Shown: positions 8,428 through 17,778, numbered from the stretch's first letter. The stretch: 43,684 nt of DNA from Rhodospirillales bacterium (GCA_026196105.1 JAPHRK010000056.1:1-43684), one strand, 5' to 3'. Notes: generated from the sequence alone by a model not told the origin. Made by a program: numbers and translations.

Positions 8428-9366
8428 ATGCCTAACCTTAAAGTTGTTATTATTGACCCCCACCAAAGATCACGTGAGCGGATTATGAATATCCTCACGA
8501 GCAATGGTCATGACTGCACAGGATTTAACACCATACCTGATCAGGTTTCAGAACTTGATGAGATTAAAAAGGAGGTCGGAGGCATACTCCTCTCCCTTTC
8601 TTTTGACTTGAAAGCTGTCTCTGAGTTCACCAGAAATCTTGTTCGCAGCAAAAAATATAAACATGTACCATTGATTGGTGTCCTTGGAGATGACCCAGAT
8701 GCTCATAATAAACTTGAGTGGGAACGGAAAGATTTTTTCCATTTCTTAGAAACAGAGCCTTCTGAAGTCGCCCTTCTCCATATAGTTGAGACTACATTAA
8801 GTAGCTACAGAAGTTCCGTCTCTCTAGTTACCGAGCTTAAAACCAGAACATCCGCCATTGGCCTGATTACGTCAGGGACATTTCACTTAAAAACACTGAG
8901 GGAATGTGAAGCGCTAACGACAATGCTTTCTTTAGCCTGCCCAGAGCCAACCGCAGTTGCCCTTGGACTTTCAGAACTTCTTGTCAATGCAGTTGAACAT
9001 GGTAACCTTGGCATAACATATGCCGAAAAAACGGATCTGATGAGCCATGGTGGTTGGGATATTGAGGTACAAAAACGCCTCGCTGACCCCGAAAACTGTC
9101 AAAAAAATGTTGAAGTCAAATTTATCAGAGATGAAAAACAAATCATCATAAAAGTAACCGATGAGGGTGGTGGGTTTGACTGGCAACATTTCCTTACAGA
9201 AACCCCTGTAACTGCAAATTCGAGACATGGCAGAGGTATTTCTCTTGCTAGGACCATGGGCTTTACATCTTTGGCGTACAATGAAAAAGGTAACAGCGTT
9301 ACGGCGACAGTCGACCTGTATGATGAAGCAATGCTGGCAAAGCTATCGATGAAGAGCCAAATGTAG
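8428..9366 (+). CDS. Degenerate receiver plus RsbW-like ATPase protein
   Basis: The N-terminal 120 residues have a receiver-like fold (LKVVIIDPHQRSRERI), but the expected phospho-acceptor region reads ILLSLSFD, with serine where aspartate is usual, near residue 56. The C-terminal half is a histidine-kinase-type ATPase domain. It has the N-box ELLVNAVEHGN, the G1-like VTDEGGGFDW and the G2-like GRGISLARTM, as in anti-sigma-factor serine kinases. A stress or partner-switching role is inferred, but no sigma factor or anti-sigma antagonist gene is adjacent. The 3' end overlaps the convergent hypX gene by 24 bp. Confidence 0.8.
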   Translation: MPNLKVVIIDPHQRSRERIMNILTSNGHDCTGFNTIPDQVSELDEIKKEVGGILLSLSFDLKAVSEFTRNLVRSKKYKHVPLIGVLGDDPDAHNKLEWERKDFFHFLETEPSEVALLHIVETTLSSYRSSVSLVTELKTRTSAIGLITSGTFHLKTLRECEALTTMLSLACPEPTAVALGLSELLVNAVEHGNLGITYAEKTDLMSHGGWDIEVQKRLADPENCQKNVEVKFIRDEKQIIIKVTDEGGGFDWQHFLTETPVTANSRHGRGISLARTMGFTSLAYNEKGNSVTATVDLYDEAMLAKLSMKSQM

Positions 9367-10977
9367 GGGCGTTCTTGAGTGTGGAATTTTGAAGACAAAG
9401 TTATACCGCGCCACATGATAGCTCGGATCAAAACCATAAAAATTTAACTTCATCCGCTCAAGTTCTTCCTTGCGGTATTGCTCTAAGGGCTTTTCAGCTT
9501 CATCGACTTGTCGTTGACTTTTCTTATCAGCTAACAGTGAGGAGTAATCACCAGATTGAGCCAGGTTTTGGGCAAAATTTTCGACTTGAGAAATAAATTT
9601 TCCATCAAAAACCTCGTCCAACAATCCTTTTTCCTTGGCTTCGACACATCCAAGCGGCAAACGGTTTCCCATGATGGTCTCTGAGGCTTCTTGCCCAGCC
9701 CGTCGAGGCAAAACATAGGTCCAATACTCCGACCCAAACAAATTCCCCATATTTTTATAGTGGGGATTTAAGATAATTCCTTCACGCCCTAAAACCTTAT
9801 CGGCACACAGCCCTAAGAACACGCCCCCTGCCCCTGCATTGCCATTCATCGCGGCAACAGTGAGCTGGTTTTCGGTGGTGATGATGGCGCGGCACAGGTC
9901 ATCCATAGCATTAATGTTCTGCCAGGATTCATCGGCCGGACTTTCAGCCATTTCAATGGTATTGAGATGAATACCATTTGACCAAAAATCGCTCCCGCCC
10001 ATGAGGACTAAAACTTTTGTATCTCGTGACGCGGCTTGCTTGTAAGCCTCAAGCAAACGTTGACATTGGTCCGTACTCATCGCCCCGTTATAAAAAGGGA
10101 AATGAAGGTATCCAACTTCACCTTGTCGCTCATACCAGATATCTTGCCATGAGGATTGCTCGACAACGGGAACGTTGCTTAATTGATCCCCAAGGACATT
10201 AACCGCAGGAAGCTTGAAGGTTTTCTCTCCTTCACGTCGTTCTTTCAGATGAGTTATCCAGACAGCTCCATCTGTAGTACCGACACAAATAGCCCCATTT
10301 TTTTGAGCAATGACCTCTCCAGACTCACCTTTAAGGCTTTTCTCTTCGTGAGCATCAAAGAGGAAGCAGTCTAGGCCTAGAATATTATCCCGAACCCCAG
10401 GAAATCCATCTGCCGCCCTGATTTTACGAAGAACAGTCGCTGTAACGTCATTATCCCAATCAACAGAACGAACATCCTGCTTCATCAAATCCCGCCAACC
10501 ATTCATATCCGTCAACGCCCGCGGTGTAGGTTTATTCTCAACGGCTTCCAGAACCCCTTTAACAGCAGCCTCCATCACTTCTTGGCGATAAAGGCTTCCC
10601 TTTGCGGCAAGGCGCATCGAGAAGTTATTTGAGGCCCAGATCGCCCCGGCATCCATTTCTGCATCAGCCTGAAGAATAGTCACACCCCACTCTTCTTTGC
10701 CCTCAAGCACCGCCCAATCCAAGGAGGATGGCCCCCGATCTCCAACAGGACCGGGATGAACAATCAAGCAAGTATGGTTTTTCCAAATTTGTTCCGGGAT
10801 CGCACGGCGCAGGTAGGGCGCAATGATGAGGTCAGGCTGATACTGCTCAACCGCTTCAATGGTCACTCGATCGTTAATATCGTACTCAATGGAAACCTTA
10901 TGCCCCCGTTGGCGCAACTCGACAAAAAGGCGTTGGGTCAAACTATTGAAGGCATGGGTCAGGAAGAGGATATTCAT
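9343..10977 (-). CDS. hypX: Hydrogenase maturation factor HypX (HoxX)
   Basis: The 544-residue protein joins an N-terminal formyl-tetrahydrofolate-transferase-like domain (HPGPVGDRGPSSLDWA, near residues 75-90) to a C-terminal enoyl-CoA-hydratase-like domain (MNGNAGAGGVFLGL, PHYKNMGNLFGSEYW). HypX is known to make the active-site CO ligand of [NiFe] hydrogenases from formyl-tetrahydrofolate under aerobic conditions. The family C-terminal signature FYGFDPSYHVARYNF is present. A TTG start three codons upstream is possible, but the ATG at 10977 sits two bases after the hypE stop and gives the usual MNILFLTHAFN start. It is the last gene of the maturation cluster. Confidence 0.93.
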   Translation of the reverse strand: MNILFLTHAFNSLTQRLFVELRQRGHKVSIEYDINDRVTIEAVEQYQPDLIIAPYLRRAIPEQIWKNHTCLIVHPGPVGDRGPSSLDWAVLEGKEEWGVTILQADAEMDAGAIWASNNFSMRLAAKGSLYRQEVMEAAVKGVLEAVENKPTPRALTDMNGWRDLMKQDVRSVDWDNDVTATVLRKIRAADGFPGVRDNILGLDCFLFDAHEEKSLKGESGEVIAQKNGAICVGTTDGAVWITHLKERREGEKTFKLPAVNVLGDQLSNVPVVEQSSWQDIWYERQGEVGYLHFPFYNGAMSTDQCQRLLEAYKQAASRDTKVLVLMGGSDFWSNGIHLNTIEMAESPADESWQNINAMDDLCRAIITTENQLTVAAMNGNAGAGGVFLGLCADKVLGREGIILNPHYKNMGNLFGSEYWTYVLPRRAGQEASETIMGNRLPLGCVEAKEKGLLDEVFDGKFISQVENFAQNLAQSGDYSSLLADKKSQRQVDEAEKPLEQYRKEELERMKLNFYGFDPSYHVARYNFVFKIPHSRTPLHLALHR

Positions 10978-10979
10978 CT

Positions 10980-12020
10980 TTAGCAAATTCTCGGGAGCTG
11001 TTCACCGGCAAGCCAGTCAATAACGCGACCACCGCCAAAGGAGGTTTCCATTTGAACGAAGTTGTGGTCGTCCTCAAGCACTTCTCCAATAATTGACGCC
11101 TCTTTCCCCAAAGGATCACTTTTCATGGCCTCTAGAAGCTTCTCAGCGTCCTCAGGGGCACAAATAGCAATAAGTTTACCCTCATTGGCCACATAGAGCG
11201 GATCAAGCCCTAGAAGCTCACAGGCGCCTTTTACTTCAGGTCTGAGGGGAATAGCGTCTTCATAAACCTTAATTCCAACATCTGACTGCATGGCAACTTC
11301 ATTTAAAACCGTTGCCAACCCTCCCCGAGTTGGGTCTCGAAGGACTTTCATCTCAGGAACCACAGCAATCATTTTTTCCACCAAATGGTTGAGAGCAGCG
11401 GAATCTGAAAGAATTTCTGTTTCAAAATCAAGGTTCTCGCGTTTCGACATAATCGCGACACCATGGTCACCCAAGGTCCCATTGATCAAAATTTTATCGC
11501 CAGGACGAGCTTTCTCTCCCGAAGGCGCAACCCCATCAGGCACAACACCAATGCCTGTTGTCGTAATGAAAATGCCATCCCCTTTGCCTTTTTCGACTAC
11601 CTTGGTATCCCCTGTCACAATGGATACACCAGCTTCCGAGGCGGCTTCCGCCATGGACTGCACGATCTTTTGCAAATCAGCCAGAGGAAACCCTTCTTCG
11701 AGAATAAAGCTTGAAGACAGATAAAGAGGTTTCGCCCCGCCCATCGCCACATCGTTGACGGTACCATGGACCGCCAAAGAGCCAATATTGCCTCCAGGAA
11801 AAAACAGAGGGGAAATCACGAAACCATCCGTGGTCATCACCATGCGTCCTTTAGGAGCCTCAAAGCAGGCTTGATCGTTGCCCGCATTGAGTAGGTCATT
11901 ATCAAAGGCTTTGCGGAACATATCGTCAATCAGTTGGGCCATAGAGCGCCCCCCACTGCCATGGGTTAAATCGACTTTTCCGTTTTTAATATCAAGGGGA
12001 TGTAGGTTAGGTCTTTTCAT
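10980..12020 (-). CDS. hypE: Hydrogenase maturation protein HypE
   Basis: HypE dehydrates a carbamoyl group on its own C-terminal cysteine to a thiocyanate, the source of the CN ligands of the NiFe site. The 346-residue protein ends in PRIC, with the essential terminal cysteine at 346. The PurM-like ATPase start (VDLTHGSGGRSMAQLI) and DPTRGGLATVLNE are present. Its ATG immediately follows the hypD stop codon. Confidence 0.97.
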   Translation of the reverse strand: MKRPNLHPLDIKNGKVDLTHGSGGRSMAQLIDDMFRKAFDNDLLNAGNDQACFEAPKGRMVMTTDGFVISPLFFPGGNIGSLAVHGTVNDVAMGGAKPLYLSSSFILEEGFPLADLQKIVQSMAEAASEAGVSIVTGDTKVVEKGKGDGIFITTTGIGVVPDGVAPSGEKARPGDKILINGTLGDHGVAIMSKRENLDFETEILSDSAALNHLVEKMIAVVPEMKVLRDPTRGGLATVLNEVAMQSDVGIKVYEDAIPLRPEVKGACELLGLDPLYVANEGKLIAICAPEDAEKLLEAMKSDPLGKEASIIGEVLEDDHNFVQMETSFGGGRVIDWLAGEQLPRIC

Positions 12021-13157
12021 CTAGGCAGGAATCCTCTCATCCCGAAAACGTCCATAACTGTAGTAAGCGGCGCAGGCGCCTTCGTTGGAAACCATGCAAG
12101 AGCCCATAGGATTTTCAGGGGTGCAACCTTTGCCGAACAGCTTGCAATCAGTAGGTTTTTTCATACCTCGCAAGATAGCTCCGCATTCACAGGCTTTGTT
12201 ATCAGCAACTGAAGTGACTGGAATATCAAAGCGTTTTTCGGCATCGAATTCAGCAAATTCTTTCTTTATTTGCAAGGCGCTATAAGGAACGACACCCAAC
12301 CCTCGCCATTCGAAACTGCGGCGAAGCTCAAAAACTTCTGCAACTAAATTTTGCGCTTTCAAATTCCCCAAACGAGTTACCGCTCGAGAGTATTGGTTCT
12401 CCACTTCCGCCCGCCCCGTGTTGAGTTGGCGCATGAGCATCAGAATGGATTGCATCACGTCGAGGGGTTCAAAACCAGAGATAACAACAGGACGTCCATA
12501 TTCTTCGGCAAAGAACTCATAAGGTTGACAACCAATAACCGCACTAACATGGGCCGGGCCTAAAAAGCCATCAAGTGGCACCGTTCCCAGTTCCCGCACT
12601 TCAGGGCTTTCGAGAATATTCATGATGGCTGAGGGGGTTAGCACATGGTTACAAAAGACCGAAAAATTCTTAAGGCCCATGGCTTGTGCTTGTTTAATCG
12701 CCATCGCCGACGGTGGCGTTGTTGTCTCAAAACCGAGACCAAAGAAAACAATCTCTTTGTCTGGGTTTTCCGATGCAATGCGAATGGCATCCATGGAAGA
12801 ATAGACCATACGAACGTCAGCACCATCCGCCTTCAGCTTCATCAAGCTGGTTCTTTTTGATCCTGGAACGCGAAGCGTATCCCCATAAGTACAAAGGGTT
12901 ACACCATTTTCTTTAGCTAACGCTATAGCATTGTCAATGCGCCCTACAGGTAGAACACAGACCGGACAACCTGGACCGTGGATCATTTTAACTTCCGGGG
13001 GCAACAGGTCTTGAACTCCGTACCGAAAGACCGCATGGGTATGCCCGCCACAGAACTCCATAAAGTGATAACGCTGGCCAGGAACAACTTCAGTCGCAAT
13101 CTCTTTGGCTAAGCCTTTAGCGGCTTTACCATCACGAAATTCATCTACGTACTTCAC
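12021..13157 (-). CDS. hypD: Hydrogenase maturation protein HypD
   Basis: HypD is the Fe-S scaffold that, with HypC, holds the Fe(CN)2CO unit. The 378-residue protein contains the conserved motifs FCGGHTHA, GPGCPVC and, near the C-terminus, the cysteine-rich CECGAILRG and the segment with FGKGCTPENPMGSCMVSNEG. It starts with GTG overlapping the hypC stop (GTGA), indicating translational coupling. Confidence 0.97.
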   Translation of the reverse strand: MKYVDEFRDGKAAKGLAKEIATEVVPGQRYHFMEFCGGHTHAVFRYGVQDLLPPEVKMIHGPGCPVCVLPVGRIDNAIALAKENGVTLCTYGDTLRVPGSKRTSLMKLKADGADVRMVYSSMDAIRIASENPDKEIVFFGLGFETTTPPSAMAIKQAQAMGLKNFSVFCNHVLTPSAIMNILESPEVRELGTVPLDGFLGPAHVSAVIGCQPYEFFAEEYGRPVVISGFEPLDVMQSILMLMRQLNTGRAEVENQYSRAVTRLGNLKAQNLVAEVFELRRSFEWRGLGVVPYSALQIKKEFAEFDAEKRFDIPVTSVADNKACECGAILRGMKKPTDCKLFGKGCTPENPMGSCMVSNEGACAAYYSYGRFRDERIPA

Positions 13158-13390
13158 GAGACCTGCTCCGCAGCACCGAGCTCTGCCATTTCAGCAAACA
13201 GAGCAATGGTTTTTGCCGCTTCCTCTGCATCAATTTTTGACAGCGCATAGCCCACATGAATGATCACGTAATCTCCAAGGCCAGCATCAACCATGGCAAG
13301 AGAAACCTCTTTACGAACGCCATCAACCTCGACCTTCGCCATATCACCCTCTAATAGCTCAACGATCTTTGCTGGAATTGCTAAGCACAT
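13154..13390 (-). CDS. hypC: Hydrogenase assembly chaperone HypC
   Basis: The 78-residue protein begins MCLAIPAKI; the N-terminal cysteine (Cys2) contacts HypD and the hydrogenase large-subunit precursor. The length and the late DYVIIHVGYALSKI motif are typical of HypC. It lies between hypF (gap 2 nt) and hypD (overlap 4 nt). A paralogue, hupF, lies near the structural genes and presumably serves a distinct step. Confidence 0.96.
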   Translation of the reverse strand: MCLAIPAKIVELLEGDMAKVEVDGVRKEVSLAMVDAGLGDYVIIHVGYALSKIDAEEAAKTIALFAEMAELGAAEQVS

Positions 13391-13392
13391 GT

Positions 13393-14478
13393 CTAATGGC
13401 TCCCTTTAATCTTCATGGCAACAGCCCAGGCTTGGCCTAAGCTTAACCCTGGATCACCTGGCCCTGTCTTTGAGGGGAACATGACCTTTAGCCCCCTCTT
13501 CTGCAATGCTTCCGTGAGGTTTTCTCGCAAAACCTTATTAAAAAAACATCCCCCACATAGGGCGATAACTTTAGTTTTCGTACCTTCAACCAACTGGGTT
13601 GCTACATCATCTAAACCCGCGACAAGGGTTCCATGGAACAGGTTAGCCCCTTCAACTGGGTCCATGCCAACGAGTTTACCCATCAAAGGCATGAAATCCA
13701 ACGATCCCTGGTCGCTTGTCCATCCTTCGGGGTCAACTATTGGCGTTGTCACCATGGCTTCTAAGGCCATAGGCGCCTCCCCTTCAAACTCAGACACCAA
13801 CTTAACTCCAAGAAGACCACAAGCTGCGTCAAACAAACGCCCTCCACTTGAGGTCAAAGGGCTGTTGACATTCTTGGTCAGCATCTGAGCAACAATAGAG
13901 GCCCCTGGTATATCTTTGTAGAGTTCATTGATTTCATCTTCTCGACCAAGCTCATGAAGTACCGCAGCCCCCATGCGCCAAGGTTCTCGAGCAGCAATAT
14001 CCCCACCGGGCTGCTTGATTAACCGAAGGTAGCCAAAACGCTTGTAGGTAAAGGCATCGACAAAAAGGGCTTCCCCACCCCAAGATTGGTTTTTATGCCC
14101 CAAGCCAAACCCATCCATGGCAAAACCTAAAACCGGGTCAGTATAGTTATGCTCTGCCATCACCGTTGCTACATGCGCATGATGGTGCTGAACGGCGACG
14201 GCCTCCATGTCTGACTGCTTGGCATAATGAGTTGAGTAAAAATCTGGATGTAGGTCATGGGCTGCATAGGCTGGTTTCACCCCAGCCTCGTCAATCATGC
14301 GCTCGACCATAACCTCAAAAGCTTTGATCGCCTCGACACTGCCGATATCGCCGAGATTAGGCGACATCAAGGCTTCTCCATCCTTTAAAACCGTTATGGT
14401 ATTTTTTAAATACGCCCCCAAGCCAAGAATAGCCGGTCCTTTATAGTCTATAGGTAGGCGAATGATATCGTCGCTCAC
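13393..14478 (-). CDS. hypF: Short-form HypF carbamoyltransferase (Kae1-like domain only)
   Basis: HypF makes and transfers the carbamoyl group that becomes cyanide on HypE. Full-length HypF has about 750 residues: acylphosphatase, zinc-finger, YrdC-like and Kae1-like domains. This protein has 361 residues and covers only the C-terminal Kae1-like part. It keeps the metal and nucleotide motifs HHHAHVATVMAEH, FAMDGFGLG, WGGEALF and LCGGCFFNKVLREN. No other HypF domain is encoded in the window. A comparably short HypF1 is known from Ralstonia eutropha, so the short form may be functional. GTG start overlaps the hypB stop. Confidence 0.9.
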   Translation of the reverse strand: MSDDIIRLPIDYKGPAILGLGAYLKNTITVLKDGEALMSPNLGDIGSVEAIKAFEVMVERMIDEAGVKPAYAAHDLHPDFYSTHYAKQSDMEAVAVQHHHAHVATVMAEHNYTDPVLGFAMDGFGLGHKNQSWGGEALFVDAFTYKRFGYLRLIKQPGGDIAAREPWRMGAAVLHELGREDEINELYKDIPGASIVAQMLTKNVNSPLTSSGGRLFDAACGLLGVKLVSEFEGEAPMALEAMVTTPIVDPEGWTSDQGSLDFMPLMGKLVGMDPVEGANLFHGTLVAGLDDVATQLVEGTKTKVIALCGGCFFNKVLRENLTEALQKRGLKVMFPSKTGPGDPGLSLGQAWAVAMKIKGSH

Positions 14479-15362
14479 GCTGCCCCCTGCTTCGCCTTTT
14501 CAAGCCCCTGAGCAATCCATTCATACCACTCTTCAAGACCTTCACCAGAGGTGGCAGAAAGCTGAATGATGCGAATATCACTTTTCACTTGGCGGGCATA
14601 ATCAATGCATTTTTCGACATCAAAATTAAGATACGGCAGCAAATCAGTTTTGTTGAGGATCATGATGTCAGCAGCGTGAAACATATCCGGGTACTTAATT
14701 GGTTTGTCTTCTCCTTCAGTAACCGAAAGGATAGCAACCTTATGGGCTTCACCAAGATCAAAAGCTGCAGGGCAAACAAGGTTTCCTACGTTCTCAATAA
14801 ACAGGACGCTTCCGTCTTCTGGTTCAAGTTGCTTCAAGGCATGCCCAACCATATGAGCATCTAAATGACACCCCTTCCCCGTATTTACCTGGGTGGCTTT
14901 CACCCCTGTTTCCCGAATACGGTCCGCATCATTGCTGGTTTGTTGATCTCCTTCGATCACCGACATAGCTTGGCGATCTTTGTTGTCATCAATGGTACGG
15001 GTGAGAAGCGTGGTTTTACCTGAACCAGGACTTGAGACTAAATTAAGGGCAAAGATGCCTTTATCGGCCAGTATTTGGCGGTTTCCTTTGGCATACATAT
15101 CGTTCTTGCCAAGAATATCTTGTTCTATCTGGACAATTCGAGATTGCTCAATCCCTGGAATATGAACGCCACCAATTCCCTTGCCAAAATGGATGTCACC
15201 TTGGGCATCTGCTTCAGGGCTTTTCTCATGCTCATGGCTGTGTGGGTGGTCATGTGAGTGACCGTGATGATGGTCGTGGGAATGGTCGTGTGTGTGATGA
15301 TCGTGGCTATGGGGTTTTTGCCCATCCACTGTACCTTGACCGCAGCCACATACAGTACACAT
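14475..15362 (-). CDS. hypB: Hydrogenase nickel-incorporation GTPase HypB
   Basis: HypB delivers nickel to the hydrogenase large subunit using GTP. The 295-residue protein has the N-terminal CxxCxC metal motif (MCTVCGCGQG) and a histidine-rich stretch at about residues 18-46, typical of nickel-storing HypB. The P-loop SSPGSGKTTLLTR lies near residue 115, with later NKTDLLPYL and SATSGEG GTPase motifs. Its ATG overlaps the hypA stop (TAATG). Confidence 0.97.
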   Translation of the reverse strand: MCTVCGCGQGTVDGQKPHSHDHHTHDHSHDHHHGHSHDHPHSHEHEKSPEADAQGDIHFGKGIGGVHIPGIEQSRIVQIEQDILGKNDMYAKGNRQILADKGIFALNLVSSPGSGKTTLLTRTIDDNKDRQAMSVIEGDQQTSNDADRIRETGVKATQVNTGKGCHLDAHMVGHALKQLEPEDGSVLFIENVGNLVCPAAFDLGEAHKVAILSVTEGEDKPIKYPDMFHAADIMILNKTDLLPYLNFDVEKCIDYARQVKSDIRIIQLSATSGEGLEEWYEWIAQGLEKAKQGAA

Positions 15363-15703
15363 TATTTGACCTCCAATTCTTTAATTCTCATCTCATCACC
15401 GCTAGTGATTTGTATCTGATAACTACCACAGTCTGGGCAAGCATCGAAACGTTCTGCGACAAAAACAGACTTTTCGCAGGGCATGCACCAGCCCGTCCCC
15501 TCTACTTTGATAATTTCAAGTTCAGCATCTTCTGCGACTGACCCTTTAGTCACAACATCAAAACCAAAACGTAAAGCCTCGATTTCCACACCAGCCAAAG
15601 CGCCAATTTCAAGCCATACTTTAACGACAGATTTATAGTTCTGTTCTTTGGCTTGGTCCTCAATAACTTGAACAATGCCTTCACAAAGAGACATTTCATG
15701 CAT
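15362..15703 (-). CDS. hypA: Hydrogenase nickel chaperone HypA
   Basis: The 113-residue protein starts MHEMSLCEGI, with the nickel-binding His2 and Glu3. It carries two zinc-binding CxxC pairs (CMPCE and CPDCG). It hands nickel to HypB and the large subunit. Start overlaps the hupK stop (TGATG). Confidence 0.96.
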   Translation of the reverse strand: MHEMSLCEGIVQVIEDQAKEQNYKSVVKVWLEIGALAGVEIEALRFGFDVVTKGSVAEDAELEIIKVEGTGWCMPCEKSVFVAERFDACPDCGSYQIQITSGDEMRIKELEVK

Positions 15704-16839
15704 CAGGCAATCCTCAGGTTAAATGCTACACAAGGATCAATCGCACAGACAACGAGTTTCGCTTGTTCAAGTAAGATTTCATCATTGTCTGCCTTCAAAT
15801 TTTTCAAGGCTTTTGCAGCACACCCCTGAGGGTGAAAATTCCATTCTGTTGGAGCCAAAATCTTGTAATCCGTGATCTTACCATCGTCAATCTGAACACC
15901 ATGGACCAAACGACCACGAGCCGCTTCAATCTGCGACAATCCATTTCCAGGCTTATTCAATGTTATTTGCGGAATAGCTTCACCTTCAAGCAAACGCCTC
16001 ATTTGGCTTGGAATATTTGCCAACTCTACCAACAAAGCCGTTAAGCGTGTTAATAACCCAGACCCATGATGCTTTTGAATATCTCTAATCAATTGATTAT
16101 CAGCACAACGCGTCAGAGCGGTTGTCTCTTGTGGAATATTGTCCCAAACAGGCCGGGCAACAAACTTTGGATTATTAAGCGATTCAAACAACTCATGTGC
16201 ATCAAATTCAGGTAATGGTTCGATAGGTTTTCCCCCACCCACCTCTTGCCAACCTTGTAAGCTAACTTTTTCAATTAAATTTGCTGCCTGTGTCAAATCA
16301 TTGAAGAACCAATCTTCTAAATCTGATTTATCACTACGTTGGAGCCAATCCATTAGCTTTTCACCGAAGACAGCCTTTTCTAAATAATTCTCTAAAGTTG
16401 AAATTTGAGTTTCAACAAAGGTTTCATCTGTAGCTGCATTGCCCCCCAAAACGAAGACATTCCCTAAAGCTTTTTTAATATTTTGAGCTAAAGGCATGAT
16501 TTCCTTAATCAGAGGGGAAGCAACTGGCTCCCCCCAATCAATTGCAATACGAGTGATATGCTCCCTAGCAGTTTCTGCCCAAACAGCCATTTGACGGGTT
16601 GATCGTGTTTGATCAGAAACCTCAAGACCTAGCGCTTGTTCACAGGCCTCAAGAGCTACAGAAGTTTGGGCTATACCACAGATACTGTAGAGTGATGGCA
16701 TTAAGGCAATTGTTTCTTCTGGTGTTTTACCATGAAAAAAAGAGGCCATTTGCAGCGGACGAGATGAGACTATATTTACCTTCTCTATCTGTTCTTCTTT
16801 TTTATGCAGGGTGATTTCTAATCGTCCCTCAACACTCAT
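15703..16839 (-). CDS. hupK: Hydrogenase expression/formation protein HupK (HoxV-like)
   Basis: The 378-residue protein looks like a catalytically dead relative of the hydrogenase large subunit. The N-terminal motif is SICGIAQ instead of RxCGxC. The C-terminal motif is DPCVAF instead of DPCxxC and has no cleavable tail. HupK/HoxV proteins are thought to act as scaffolds that carry the Fe(CN)2CO unit before transfer to the real large subunit. A good ribosome site (AAGGAAG) precedes the ATG. Part of the minus-strand hup-hyp run. Confidence 0.85.
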   Translation of the reverse strand: MSVEGRLEITLHKKEEQIEKVNIVSSRPLQMASFFHGKTPEETIALMPSLYSICGIAQTSVALEACEQALGLEVSDQTRSTRQMAVWAETAREHITRIAIDWGEPVASPLIKEIMPLAQNIKKALGNVFVLGGNAATDETFVETQISTLENYLEKAVFGEKLMDWLQRSDKSDLEDWFFNDLTQAANLIEKVSLQGWQEVGGGKPIEPLPEFDAHELFESLNNPKFVARPVWDNIPQETTALTRCADNQLIRDIQKHHGSGLLTRLTALLVELANIPSQMRRLLEGEAIPQITLNKPGNGLSQIEAARGRLVHGVQIDDGKITDYKILAPTEWNFHPQGCAAKALKNLKADNDEILLEQAKLVVCAIDPCVAFNLRIA

Positions 16840-16886
16840 CTGTGCTTCCTTAGCTGAACTGGCTAGAACCTAACTTAGAGTAATAT

Positions 16887-17489
16887 CTAAGCAGGTGTCG
16901 AGCCGCCTTGGAATTGTCCCCGTAACAGCTCACGTCTGTTAATAGGCTCATTTTTAACTTCCTTGAGGGTGACTTCACCGTCAACAACTGGGTTTTTAGC
17001 GGCGCACTCTTTTTGCTTGATGGTTTCCATCTCTTCGCCTGCTAGGAACATAGCAAAACGTTCTTCATCAAGTTCGTTCTCAGCGTTTTCATTCTCAACC
17101 ATAAGAATTTCATGGAAAGCAACAGCCCCGGCAACGGCATGGTCGTGATATTCGAACTCATGCATGGGGGAATAAAGGGCAAAGCTGTAATAAATGCCAA
17201 TCCCTTCTATCTCATTGGCTAAGAATTCATAATTTCGAGCAGGAAAAGAAAAAGATTTTTTATCTCCAATCTTAACGTCACTCCAGTCATCATCTTTGCC
17301 AGAAAAAACGACTAAACTCATCATCCAAGAAGTTAGAACGATACCGATCGTCCGCCCTTCATGCTCTTGAAAACCTACTGTTTCTACGTTGATTTTAGAG
17401 TTAACAATAGGTAGGCCAGCCATGCTTTCATCGTTAATTTTGGTAAAAATTTCTTTGACTTCGACGGCCAAATCTTGAGGGTTTTTCAT
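16887..17489 (-). CDS. hupJ: [NiFe]-hydrogenase assembly chaperone, HybE family (HupJ/HoxT)
   Basis: The 200-residue protein belongs to the HybE/HupJ/HoxT chaperone family. It shows the GLPIVNSKINVETVGF start and a VVFSGKDDDW segment; the C-terminal extension ends in RRELLRGQFQ. These chaperones bind the Tat-exported small or large subunit during assembly. No rubredoxin domain is fused and no separate rubredoxin-like hupI gene is seen. The upstream AGGAG is well placed, and the hupF stop is 4 nt before the ATG. Confidence 0.85.
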   Translation of the reverse strand: MKNPQDLAVEVKEIFTKINDESMAGLPIVNSKINVETVGFQEHEGRTIGIVLTSWMMSLVVFSGKDDDWSDVKIGDKKSFSFPARNYEFLANEIEGIGIYYSFALYSPMHEFEYHDHAVAGAVAFHEILMVENENAENELDEERFAMFLAGEEMETIKQKECAAKNPVVDGEVTLKEVKNEPINRRELLRGQFQGGSTPA

Positions 17490-17493
17490 ACGC

Positions 17494-17778
17494 TTAAGCT
17501 CCTACTGAAGGCTTGCCGATATCAGGAAAATAATGATCAATGTCTACGTTCTCTTCACCGTCCATTATAGCGGTAAGTCCATCGAGAGCGCTACCGATCT
17601 GCACCGCTTCTTCTTCTGTGAGAACTTCTCGGGCAGAGCCGAGGAAATTAAGAACCCAAGTTCCAACGGGTTGATTACCGATCAACATCATATTGACCTC
17701 TTCTACTCCGTTGCGGCCTTCACAGCGGGCAACAAAATCGCCCGCTTCAATTACTTTAACCGGTACGCCTACGCACAT
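17494..17778 (-). CDS. hupF: HypC/HupF-family hydrogenase chaperone
   Basis: The 94-residue protein starts MCVGVPVKVI, with Cys2 conserved, and contains PVGTWVLNFLGSARE, typical of HupF. In Rhizobium, HupF protects the large subunit during maturation at higher oxygen. It has a longer C-terminal tail than HypC. It overlaps the hupD 3' end by 10 nt. Confidence 0.92.
   Translation of the reverse strand: MCVGVPVKVIEAGDFVARCEGRNGVEEVNMMLIGNQPVGTWVLNFLGSAREVLTEEEAVQIGSALDGLTAIMDGEENVDIDHYFPDIGKPSVGA

Noticed and set aside
15240-15320. Short tandem CATGA/GTGGTC-like repetition
   Set aside because: It is the histidine-rich codon run of hypB, not a CRISPR or regulatory repeat.
15703-16839. A second catalytic hydrogenase large subunit
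   Set aside because: The CxxC metal ligand motifs are degenerate (CGIA, DPCVAF); the protein fits the HupK/HoxV scaffold family.
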